Below, piece after piece: positions 32,301 through 44,900 of a stretch of DNA of 64,000 bases. The first letter of the stretch is position 1; every line of letters starts with the position of its first letter. The DNA is from Symbiodinium natans (taxonomy: Eukaryota; Sar; Dinophyceae; Suessiales; Symbiodiniaceae): NCBI GenBank assembly GCA_905221605.1, contig CAJNDS010001136.1, positions 205,660-269,659 on the forward strand. The letters are read 5' to 3'. Both the position numbers and the translations under genes were made by a program. Under the pieces are notes generated by a model. The model made no database searches. It saw nothing but the letters and a program-made list of their open reading frames with translations, and was not told where the DNA came from.

Positions 32301-34090
32301 AGTTTAGGGTTTAGGGTTCAGGGTTTAGGGTTTAGGGTTTAGGGTTCAGGGTTTAGGGTTTAGGGTTCAGGGCTCCAACAGCCCCCCAACCCCCCCCCCC
32401 CCCCAACAACAAAAGGAGAGCCTGACAACGCCTTGAGGCAGGTCTCCAGGATGGCGACACCCTGACCGCCATCGCCGGGCAGACGGGCGCCCCTTGTCTT
32501 GAAGGGGGGGGGGACTCTCCAAGACGTGAGGGTTTAGGGTTTAGGGTTTAGGGTTTAGGGTTTAGGGTTTAGGTTTTAGGGTTTAGGGTTTAGGGTTTAC
32601 GGATTAGTTTTTAGGATTTAGGCGGCCTTGAGAAGGCGATTCAGTGGAGGTTCTGAGGTTAGGGATGAATAGGGAACAGGAAGCAATCGCTGTCTCTCCA
32701 CACCTTGAGTCCACGACCTTACAAGAGGTTCAGGGTTTGGGGTTTAGGGTTTAGGGTTCGGGTTTAACTTTCAGGGTTTGGGGTTTGGGGTTTTATCTTG
32801 GGGTAGTTGCATGGTCCCTTCATATGGGCCCTTAAAGGCAGAGCCCTCACAAATATGGGCCCTTAAAGGCAGAGCCCTCACAAAAACCCTATACACCCAA
32901 GGACCCATGCATCAGGGGTTTCGTCTCTATTGTGTAAGGGCCTCAATAATTAGGAAAGGGCTTTGGGGGTTCTTCTAGCATAATTGGATGGGGACCATAA
33001 CGGAATACTCTTTGTAATTCTTCGGACCCCGACATCAGGGTTTGAGGGGCCCGAAAGCCAACACTCTAGAACCCTAAGCCCGAAGCCCGACACCCAAACC
33101 CCTGAACCCTACACCCTAAACCCTAAACCCTAAACCTTAAACTCCAAACCCCCAACCCCCAACCCCCCCCCCCCCCCCCNNNNNNNNNNNNNNNNNNNNN
33201 NNNNNNNNNNNNNNNNNNNNNNNNNNNNNNNNNNNNNNNNNNNNNNNNNNNNNNNNNNNNNNNNNNNNNNNNNNNNNNNAACCCTAAACCCTAAACCCTG
33301 AACCCTGAACCCTGAACCCTGAACCCTGAACCCTGAACCCTGAACCCTGAACCCTGAACCCTGAACCCGAAACCCTAAACCCCAAACCCTAACCCCTAAA
33401 CCCTAAACCCTGAACCCTCTTCCTCACATCTAAGCGCCCATAGGGCGCGATTTCAGGACCAGTTGAAAGACGTGGAGCACATCCAGGCACAGGGTTTAGG
33501 GGTTAGGGTTTAGGGTTTAGGGTTCAGGGTTTAGGGTTTAGGGTTTGGGGTTTGGGGTTTAGGGTTTAGGGTTTAGGGTTTAGGGTTCAGGGTTTGGGGT
33601 TTGGGGTTTGGGGTTTAGGGTTTAGGGTTTGGGGTTTAGGGTTTAGGGTTCACCTCTTGCAAGCTGAAAGCAAGGCTCAGTTTAGGGTTCAGGGTTTTGG
33701 GTTTAGGGGTTAGGGTTTAGGGTCAATGGCGGAAGCGCCGGGGTAGGGACTAGGTCGGCGTTTTGCAGCCTGAGCCTGTCGGAGCACACGCTTTCCATTC
33801 CTTCCATACAAATGGTACCTTCTAATAAACATGGTCACTTGTGGGGTCCTTATTATGGGTACCCAAAAAGGGGCCATAATTGAATTTACCATATCGTCAA
33901 GGGACTTAGAGACTCGTACCCCTAAGGTTGTACCCCTAGAGGTTTGCCTGAATCTTCTCCTAATACGGCCCTACTTTAAAAAGGGTCCCCAAACCCGAGG
34001 GCACAACCGAACCCTAAACCCTAAACCCTAAACCCTAAACCCTAAACCCTAAACCCTAAACCCTAAACCCTAAACCCTAAACCCTAAACC

Positions 34091-34138
<48 letters not shown>

Positions 34139-34145
34139 CTTCACC

Positions 34146-34198
<53 letters not shown>

Positions 34199-35909
34199 AC
34201 CCTAATCCCTAAACCCCAAACCCCAACCCCTAAACCCTCGGGGTCCAAGGTATGAACCCCATGGAGACTTAGGTCACCTGGTTGTAGCGGCGTTGGCCGT
34301 AAATTGAGCTGAGTCGGTTCTATGTTTTCGCGCGGAGGCTTGTCAACAGTCGGGGGTCCTTTTTTTTTTTTTTTGGGGGGGGGGGGGGGGGGTGAGGGTT
34401 CCTACAATGCACCCTATACCCTAAACCCTGAACACTAAACCCTATACCCTAAACCCAAAACCCTAAACCTGAATCCTAAACCCTAAACCGTAAACTAGCA
34501 TTTTGGGGTACACCATCCGCACGACAGAGTTGAGGTTCAAATAGCCCTCAGGCACACTCGTAAACCCTAACCCCTGAAACTCTTGAAGGTTTAGGGTTTA
34601 GGGTTTCGGGTGACCCGAACGGCTTCAGGCAAGTAACCTCGCCTTTGCTGCCATCCGCCGCGACGGCTCCGTGGCACCTGGGGCGCACCGTGAGCAACCC
34701 CCCGAACTCAGTGGGCAATCCTGGGTTTACGGTTTCGGGTTTAGGGTTTAGGGTGTAGGGTTTAGGGTTGAGGGTTGAGGGTTTGGGGTTTGGAGGACTA
34801 TACCTTAATACTTTTGTTCCTTAAAGGAATAATGACGAAATAAAAGTTTATACTTTTTTCGCCCTGGTTACTTCAAAGTCCAGCTTCCTCTCGCTGGGGA
34901 GTCGGTGGAGTTAGCTGGGGGAAGGGAGCCAGCGGGGATCGAGGATGTGTTTTTTTTTTCTTTGTTTTTCTCTTTTAATTCGTCTATTTTTCTATTTTTC
35001 TTAATCTCTATAGTTCTTTTTCATTGTTTTCTTCAGGTATGTTGTTGGACTTTTTCAGGGTTAAGGGTTGAGGACCTCCGGACGTTTCTCGAGCGCTCCT
35101 CCTATGGGGGGGGGGGGGTGCGTTTTTTGCTGCTCCTTTGTTGGCCAAAGCACAAGAATTCTCCGAAGAAGTGCATTCCCGTGCCATCGGAGACCGGGAG
35201 ACCGGCGTCAGACTTAACGTGGCCACTGGCGCTGGCCCGGTAAAAGGGTCAGTTGGGGGGCAGTACTACAGGGGTCGGAATAGTTACTAGTAGTATTCCC
35301 TTATGGTCCCTTCATAGCTATACTATAATGCCCCCCCCCTAAAACCCTATTCTAATGATTAAGGCCCCCTATATTGCTCCTTAGAACCCCAAACCTTAAG
35401 ACCTGATGCCTGAACTAAGTTTTTTTTTATTTTTTTTTTGGGGGGGGGGGGTTCAGGGATCAGTCTTCAGTAGCTGAAGACTCAAGGCCCGGAACAGCAA
35501 GGTTTAGGGTTTAGGGTTTAGGGTTTAGGGTTTAGGGTTTAGGGTTTAGGGTTTAGGGTTTAGGGTTTAGGGTTTAGGGTTTAGGGTTTAGGGTTGAGGG
35601 TAAGCCCAACTCCACAAGGTAACGTGGGGCGATGACTTCTCTGGCGGAGACAGCTCCTTTCTGCAGGGCGAGCTGCGCAATGTGGAGATGATCCAGGCAT
35701 AGTTATACAGCTATACTATAATAACCCCCCGAGAACCCTACTCTAATTACTAAGGCCCCTATATCACTCCTTAGAACCCCAAACCTTAAGACGCGATGCC
35801 TGAGCAATCGAAACCCTTGAGCCCCAAGGCCGAGAAAACGTTGAACCCCGCTTGGGCTCTAGGATCCTAAGCCCCTAAACCCTCAACCCTAAACCCTAAA
35901 CCCTGAACC

Positions 35910-35997
<88 letters not shown>

Positions 35998-38900
35998 ACC
36001 TCAACCCTCAACCCTAAACCCTAGACCCTAGACCCGAAACCCTAAACCCTTAACCCTAAACCCTAAACCCTAAACCCTAAACCCTAAACCCTAAACCCTA
36101 AACCCTAAACCCTAAACCCTAAACCCTAAACCCTAAACCCTAAACCCTAAACCCTAAACCCTAAACCCTAAACCCTAAACTGAGTGAGCCCGGGGCCGTC
36201 GAGCAGGGCGAACGCGCCGAAGCCGGCAGGCGAGGCAGCTCCGGAGCCAGAAGCCCTCCGGCGGGCGACGGAGCTCCAGTCCCGCAGGCAGCTGCGGGCT
36301 GCGCGGTGGACCCGGCAGGTCGCTACCTGTCAGGTCGCCCTAGAATAAGATACCCCAAACCTTCGGGTAAAACATGGCAACCGCCAAGGCCCTGGCCCTG
36401 CCTCTGGCCCTGCTGGCCATGGCCCTGGCAGTGGGTCTGGCCCCTGGCCCTGGCCCTGGTGCTGGCCCTGGCCCTGGCCCTGGCCCTGGCCCTGGCCCTG
36501 GCCCTGGCCCTGGCCCTGGCCCTGGCCCTGGTCCTGGCCTGGTCCTGGCCTGTGGCCGCTGGTCCTGGCTGGTGTGGGAGGATGTGTGCTTACCAGAAGC
36601 CTTGGCTGGTCTGAGGTCTTTGCAAGGGATCCAGATCCCCAACCAGGACGCAGCATCCAAGGGCGAAGGCGGCAGCTAGCCCCAAGCCCAACCTTCGGGT
36701 TTTTGCACTTTTAGAAAGAATTGCTGGGAGGCTGTGGCCCCCTGCCTGGGACTGGATCTCCTGCTTGCCGGAAACCTTTTGCATGAAACCCTGCCTGAAA
36801 AGCAGGCCTTGGCCTGAGGCCCCTGGCCCTTTCAAGCAAGGGATCCAGATCCCCAACCAGGACGCAGCATCACCAAAAGCGAAGGCGGCAGCCAGCCCCA
36901 AGCCCAAACCTTGGGTTTTTGGCACTTTTAAAACGACTCACAAGGCCACCACGACTCCAACAAGGTCCAGCTGCAGCATCAGCGAAAGTGAAGGCAGCAG
37001 CAACCGCCCATCCCACCCCTTTAACTTCCGGCGCGAAGGCGGCAGCCAGCCCAATCCCAAACCTCTGACTTTTTGGCCCTCCCAGAAGCCCTCGAATGAT
37101 GCAAACCTCTGATTTCATGCCCTTCCAAGCAAGTTTTCCAAATCCCCGCCCAACACGCAGCATCGCAGAGGGCGAAGGCGGCAGCCAACCCCAAGCCCAA
37201 ACCTCTGACTTTTGGCTCTCCCAGCAGCCCTCGACTGATAGACATCTCCCTTGCAATGCCTAGGGGCTGCGAGCTTCAGGGTAGTTGATCTGCATCGATG
37301 CCGAGCTTCTAAACCCAGCCAATAGACAAGAGAAAAATAACAGAAGCACGATCAAAGTTCAAAAGAACCCTAAGCCCGTAGAGGTTAAGGCGAGGGTGGA
37401 GCGCCAGCGGGGGTGGGCTTATGCAAATCGGGGCGCGCGCCTGGGTGCTTTCAGCACCAGCGCGCCGCCTCATTGAGACACCCTAAACCCTAAACCCTAA
37501 ACCCTAAACCCTAAACCCTAAACCCTAAACCCTAAACCCTAAACCCTAAACCCTAAACCCTAAACCCTAAACCCTAAACCCTAAACCCTAAACCCTAAAC
37601 CCTAAACTGGTTCTGGGTGGGCAAAGTAGGGAGTCGGGTATCTCATCCAATCCCTTCACGGAGTTCTGTCGTTAAGGGTTAAGGGTTTAGGGTTCAGGGT
37701 CTAGGGTCTCGTGTTTAGGGTTTGGGATTGCTGCGCTGGACCGAAATTGCAAGGTATGGTTATAGGATTCGGGGGGTTTCCGGAGTTTCAGGGGATTTTG
37801 GGCTCGCTCGCCTGCTTCTCCCACGCTTGCAGAACTCCTACACCCTGGATCCCCTGAACCATAACTCTCCGTCCATATGTGCACTCTTTTCTTCCCCTGG
37901 GGCCGAGAATGTGTAGTATTCATGTGAATACTTCCCCGAAACCTTTGCAAGTCCTATGTGTGTATGCCCCCAGTCTTACGCAAGATGCTGCTGCGGACAA
38001 AGCGCGCAAACTAGAATTTTGGTCGCAGTTTAGTGGTTTTCTTTTTAAACCCTAAACCCTAAACCCGAAACCCTAAACCCTAAACCCTAAACCCTAAACC
38101 CTAAACCCTAAACCCTAAACCCTAAACCCTAAACCCTAAACCCTAAACCCTAAACCCTAAACCCTAAACCCTAAACCCTAAACCCTAAACCCTAAACCCT
38201 AAACCCTAAACCCTAAACCCTAAACCCTAAACCCTAAACCCTAAACCCTGAACCCTGAACCCTGAACCCTAAACCCTAAACCCTAAACCCTAAACCCTAA
38301 ACCCTAAACCCTAAACACTCTCTATCATATGTATATTTAATGGCTAATGGCTTCCCGGTTTTTCCACTAAAAATTCCCGGTTTTCCACTAAAAATTCCCG
38401 GTTTTCCACTAAAAAATCCCGGTTTTCCACTAAAAATTCCCGGTTTTCCACAAATCCCGGTTTTCCACTAAAAATTCCCGGTTTTTCCACTAAAAATTCC
38501 CGGTTTTTCCACTAAAACTTCCCGGTTTTTCCACCAAAAATTCCCGGTTTGTCCACCAAAAATTCCCGGTTTTTCCACTAAAAATTCCCGGTTTTCCACT
38601 AAAAACTCCCGGTTTTCCACTAAAAATTCCCGGTTTTCCACCAAAAATTCCCGGTTTTCCACTAAAAATTCCCGGTTTTCCACTAAAAATTCCAGGTTTT
38701 CCACTAAAAATTCCCGGTTTTCCACAATCCCGGTTTTCCACCAAAAACTCCCGGTTTTCCACTAAAAATTCCCGGTTTTTCCACCAAAATTTACCGGTTT
38801 TTCCACCGAAAATTCCCGGTTTCTCCACTAAAAATTCCCGGTTTTTCCACCAAAAATTCCCGGTTTTTCCACTAAAAATTACCGGTTTTTCCACTAAAAA

Positions 38901-41900
38901 ATCCCGGTTTTCCACTAAAAATTACCGGTTTTTCCACCAAAATTTCCCGGTTTTCCACCAAAAATTCCGGGTTTTTTCACTAAAACTTGCCGGTTTTTCC
39001 ACTAAAAATTCCTGGTTTTTCCACTAAAAACTCCCTGTTTTCCACTAAAAATTCCCGGTTTTTCCACTAAAAGTTCCCGATTTTTCCACTAAAAATTCCC
39101 GGTTTTTCCACTAAAAATTCCCGGTTTTCCACCAAAATTTCCCGGTTTTCCACCAAAATTTGCCGGTTGCTCGGGGGGCCTACTCTGGGCTGGCTTTAGG
39201 GTTTAGGGCCTACTCTGGGCAGGCTTTAGGGTTTAGGGCCTACTCGGTACTGGCTTTAGGGTTTAGGGCTTACTCTGGGCTGGCTTAGGGTTTAGGGCGG
39301 AGTCTGGGCTGGCTTCTGGGCTGGCTTTAGGGTTCAGGGCCTACTCTGGGCTGGCTTTAGGGTTTAGGGCCTACGCGGGGCTGGGTTTATTGAGGTTAGG
39401 CCCTGCTCTGGGCTGCCTTTTGGGTTTAGGGCCCACCCTGGGCGGCAGCCGACTGAACCAAAAAATTTAAGATTAAAACATAAAGTAAAATATTTTCATA
39501 ATGTTATGGGATCCACTGGGTGGGTGGGTCGATATTCGATACCGGAGTAAGGAGCTCTACTAGTGAAACGCTTGGACTTGAGATGCTGAACCCTAAACCC
39601 TAAACCCTAAACCCTAAACCCTAAACCCTAAACCCTAAACCCTAAACCCTAAACCCTAGACCCTAAACCCTAGACCCTAGACCCTAGACCCTAGACCCTA
39701 GACCCTAGACCCTAGACCCTAGACCCTAGACCCTAGACCCTAGACCCTAGACCCTAGACCCTAGACCCTAGACCCTAGACCCTAAACCCTGAACCCTGAA
39801 CCCTAAACCCTAATCCCTAAACCCCAACCCTAAATCCTAAGCCTGCAGCCCCGGCAGGCTAGCGACTTCTCGTTCGCCGCCATCCGCTCGGATGGATCAG
39901 TGCCTGGCTTATGTTGCGCTAGACTCCCAAAGCCCCGTTTGTTTGCATTTGACGCAGGACTCGGCCTTTTCAGTCCGGGCTTAGGGTTTCAGATTTTTTT
40001 CAGGGTTCTCCGTTTTGCAGGGGTACACCCCTCACGCAAAACTTGAAGGTTTCGAAAGCCCCAAATGCCCTAAACCCTAACCCCCTAAACCCTGAACCCT
40101 AAACCCTAAATCCTAAACGCTAAATCGACCATGAGGTGGTGACGTGGGGGAGCTTCCACAGCGGCGGGGACTGCAGCTCGGCGCGAGAGGCTCTGAGGCG
40201 GGGGGCCGATGGGCGCAAGCTGCCTCTTCTTGGGGGGTTTTTAGGGTTTTGGCTTTAGGGGATTTAGGGGGTTTAGGGGGTGGGGCTTTAGGGGCTTAGG
40301 GTTAGGGCGGTTAGGGTTTGGGGTTTAGTGATTGGGGTTTTAGGGTTTTCGGGCGTAGGGCTGCGGCTAAGGAGCTTTTAGTGGTTTTTGTGAGGCTTCA
40401 GGTTTAGGGTTTATTGAACTTATTAAGGGTTCAGGTCCGGGGAAAGTTTCGAGGAGTTTCTGTTTTAAGACTTTTGAATAATTCAAAAGGCCAAAATTGG
40501 TTTCGGAAGGCCAAAAGCTTAAACTTGGCACCAGAAGGCCCTCAGAAGGCCAAAATTGGCTTCGGAAGGCCAAAAAGGCCTAAACTTGGCCCAAAAGCTT
40601 CAGAAGGCCACAATTGGCTTCAGAGGCTTCAGAAGGCCCAAATTGGCTTCGGAATTTGCCTTAGGAGGCTCAAATTGGCTTGAGAAGGCTTAAAATTGGT
40701 CTAAATTGACTTCAGAAGGCCTAAACTTGGCTTGAGACAAAATTGGCTTCAGGAGGCCAAAATTGGCTTCAGAGGCCAAAATTGGCTTGAGAAGGCCAAA
40801 ATTGGCTTCAGAGGCCCAAATTGGCTTCAGAAGGCACAAATTGGCCGAGGCCCAAATTGTTTTCAGAAGGCACAAACGGGCCAGAATTGGTTTCAGAAGC
40901 ACAAATTGACTTCAGAAAGCCCAAAATTGGCTTCAGAAGGCCATATAAAGGCACAAATTGGCCGCTCCAGAAGGCAAAAATTGGTTTCAGGCCCAAATTG
41001 GCTTCAGAAGGCCCAAAACTGCTTCCGAAGGCCAAAATCATTGGGTTTGGAAGGCCCAAAATTGGCTTCAGAAGGCCAAAATTCCAAATTGACTTCAGAA
41101 GGCGTAAACTTGGCTTCAGAAAGCCAAAATTGGCTTCAGAAGGCCAAAATTGGCCTCAGAAGGCCCAAATTGGTTTCACAAGGCCCACCAGCAAAGAGCC
41201 CAAAAGGCACCGGGTGGCTTTGAAAAGGACTTGAGAAGCTTCAAACAGCTCCAAAGTGCTGAAATGTTCAATTTTCTTAAACCCCCTTGCCCTGCGCAGG
41301 CACAGAGCCCAAAAGTCTTCTTTGTTCGATTTACTTAAAACTCCTCGCCTACGCAGCCACAAAGCAACTGACGACAACTCAGCAAAAAGAAGCCGGCAAC
41401 TTTGCACCGCACCAGCAAAAGTGGCCTTCCAAGACAAGGAAGGAATAAGTTCAAGTTTACACATTGGCTTGAGGGTTTAGGGTTTAGGGTTTAGGGTTTA
41501 GGGTTTGCCCCAGAACTTCACAGACCCAGAGCCTCGAACCGGAAGCCTTCAAGTCCTTCTCCCTGAGCCTTAAATCCCCTCCAACTACCCCCGCTGAACC
41601 CTAAGTCCTAAACCCGAAACCCTAAACCCGAAACCCTAAACCCTAAACGCCAAACCCTAAACCCTAAACCCTAAACCCTAAGCCCTAAACCCTAAACCCT
41701 AAACCCTAAACCCTTAACAGCCCCAACAGCCGCAGAAGGTGCGTGCGGCACGTGCAGTCCTCGCAGGGTGCCTTTGCGGCCATCTGCGCAGATGGAACCG
41801 CGCCCTGCCGGGTGGTTTCATGGATTAAGGACCAAGGGTTTAGGGTTTAGGGTTTAGGGTTTAGGGTTTAGGGTTTCCTGGACTTAGGGCACAGAGGTCG

Positions 41901-44900
41901 TCTACATAAGGTTTAGGCTTTAGAGTTTAGGGTTTAGAGTCTAGGGTTCATGGTTTAGGATTTTCAGGTTCTAGGTTTGAAGGTTAAGGGTTAAGGGTTT
42001 AGGGTTCATGGGTTAGGGTTTTTGGGTTCAGGGTTTACGCCATGGTGTTTAGGGTTTTGCTCAAGTCTAGTAGGGTTTAGGCCTTCTTAAGGGTGCATGG
42101 GTTTAGGGCTCCGTGTTCGGGATCCACGGTTTATGGACTTGGGTTTTGTACGTACAATATGTGAAATCAAGAAACTTCTCCCCATGTAGTCACCCCTGGT
42201 TGAGCCCCTGGAGCCCTTGTACCCCAGATCCTGAACCCTAAACCCTAAACCCTAAACCCTAAACCCCAAACCCCAAACCCCAAACCCGAAACCCTAAACC
42301 CTAAACCCTAAACCCTAAACCCTAAACCCTAAACCCCCAACACCAAAACCCAAATCCTAAACCCCATGGTTCGTCTGAGGAGGGAATGTGCCCACCATGA
42401 ACCCTAGCCTCAGCCCTTGAATCTACCTGGCCCGCTTCCCAAGCTTCAATCAGCAAGGTGCGATCCCAAGGACCCCTCATCCCTTAAACGGGTTTAGGGT
42501 TTAGGGTTTAGGGTTTAGGGTTTAGGGTTTAGGGTTTAGGGTTTAGGGTAAATTAGGGGGTACCTTTTTGGGGTCCTTAATCCTGCTATTTGGGGGCCTA
42601 TATTCGGGGTCTCCTATTTTCGTAAACCCTCAAATCCCCTCAAGCGGCCACGCCCCATGATGGCACGAAAGCCAGACTCCCTTAGGGAATGTGCATGTCG
42701 CAGGTAGACGCTAGGTATTTCCTGAAGTTTTAAAAGCTCGCTTGCTTGCTTGTTTGGAAGATGTCATCTTTGCTGTGTGTCTGCGGGCGGGGGCCGGGGC
42801 CAGTGTGGCACAGGACCCATACCCTAAAAAAGCAGAACCCGAAACCTCGCCCTAATCCCTCGAAGCCCAAAATCCTAATTCCAAAGCCCCTAAACCCTAA
42901 GCCCTAAACCCTAAACCCCAAACCCTAAGCCCTAAGCCCTAAGCCCTAAGCCCTAAGCCCTAAACCCTAAACCCTAATCCCCCTAAACCCTAAACCCCCT
43001 AAACCCCCTAAACCCTAAACCCCCTAAACCCCCTAAACCCCCTAAACCCTAAACCCTAAACCCCCTAAACCCCCTAAACCCCCTAAACCCCCTAAACCCT
43101 AAACCCTAAACCCTAAACCCTAAACCCCCTAAAACCAACCCGAAGACCCTCTCCCAGGCCGTCTCCTGGGGCAATCCCCATTTCGGAGGGGACAGCAGTG
43201 GCGTCCGGGACGAGCTGAGGCTGCCTGGCCAAGCTCTTCAGGGTTTGGGGTTTAGGGTTTTTGAGGGTTTAGGGTTTAGGGTTTAGGGGTTTAGGGTTCA
43301 AGGGTTCAAGGGTTTAAGGGTTTAAGGGTTTAAGGGTTTAAGGGTTTAAGGGTTTAAGGGTTTAAGGGTTCAAGGGTTCAAGGGTTCAAGGTTTTAAGGG
43401 TGTAAGGGTTTAAGGGTTTGAGGGTTTAAGGGTTTAAGGGTTTAGGGTTTAAGGGTTTCAGGGTTTCAGGGTTTACGGGTTTAAGGGTTTCAGGTTTTAA
43501 GGGTTTAAGGGTTTAAGGGTTAAGTGTTTTTTGGTTCAGGGTTTAGGGTTTAGGGGCGGGGTCACATTGCTTAGACAGGATGTTGGAGCTCAGGTTAGGG
43601 TTGCGCTGCGCAGGCCTATCTTTTACTTGCACTTCCTTTATTTCGTAAAACCCCAATATGGTTGCAATACAGAAAGCGCAACAAAACATTTTATTTCGTT
43701 ACCAGGAGCACAAAGCAAACTCCAGTGACAGCAGAGCTTCTCCTCGGCCACCAGCTCCTGCAAGTATGAAAGCAGAAAGCTACCACCGCACCTGAGTTAG
43801 CGATCCGGGGGTTTCCTAAAAAGGATTATATCGTGTTTTGGGGTTTAGGGGGTTGCCCTCTTTTTGAGAAATACCCATACTGCTCCTTCCCGACAACCTG
43901 GTGGTTACGTTCTAGGAATGAGACTAGCCAACGAGACCAAATGCCCAAAGCGATAGCCCTGAAGAACGGCCTCTGGGTTTTGCCGCCCACCGCGCGAGTC
44001 CGGGGTTGGCGTTTTGGGGCGGGGTTGGCGTTTTGGGGCGAGGTTCGCGTTAACATGGCCCTAAAAGTTTTCGGGTTTAGGGTTGAGGACCTAAACCCTA
44101 AACCCTAAACCCTAAACCCTAAACCCTAAACCCTAAACCCTAAACCCTAAACCCTAAACCCTAAACCCTAAACCCCAAGCCCTAAACCCTAAACCCTAAA
44201 CCCTAGGACCCTAAACCCGCATGGGAGGTTGATGGCCTCCATGGTACCTTTGGGGCCATCGGCCCTCAGTTTAAGTCGATCCTATGAGCTTCCGGCCCTC
44301 TGCCATAAAATTCTCTCTGCGATCTCGAGTGCGTGGAGAAGCCCTAAGCCGTAAACCCTTTGGGGTTTAGGGTTTAGGGTTTAGGGTTGTAGGGTTTAGG
44401 GTTTAGGGTTTAGGGTCCTGTAGGGGCAGTAACGCCTGAACCTCAAACGACTCAAGCGCTCTGTGATTCGAGGGGCGTGTGCCAAATTCAAGCCACAGAC
44501 GCTGCGTTCGCGGCCATACGTGCAGATGGTTCCGTGGCTAGGTCGCAGGAGAGCTTCGGTTTAGGGTTTAGGGTTTAGGGTTTAAGGTTTAGGGTTTAGG
44601 GTTTAGGGTTTAGGGTTGGGAGGCTCAGGGTGTAGGGTTCAGGATTTCCGGTTTAGGGTTTAGGGCTGTTTTCTGTTTAAGAATGAAAGCTTAGGGCAGG
44701 CTGTATGTGTTTCTCATGGTGTCCAGGACTGCTGGGAGTCAGGTTTGCCTAGGCGGGTTGTGTGGCGTCGGGGTTTGTGGGTTCCAGGAGGTTTACACCA
44801 GCACCTTCACACAGTTAAACCCTGAACCCTAAACCCTAAACCCTAAACATCCGCGTTAACCCCAGAGTACTTTGCAAGAATCCCATCTGACTCTCCGACA

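Noticed and set aside
36306-37256. Overlapping frames on both strands with Ala-Leu, Gly-Pro or Gly-Gln repeats
   Set aside because: They follow the hexanucleotide and the degenerate tandem repeat, and several frames are open at once, as expected of such DNA.
38353-39168. Regular short repeats resembling a CRISPR array
   Set aside because: Units are contiguous without unique spacers and the host is eukaryotic; it is a minisatellite.
40366-41464. Frames with recurring IGFRRPK or KPILASEANFG motifs
   Set aside because: Products of the 20-bp minisatellite in an intron; both strands are open.
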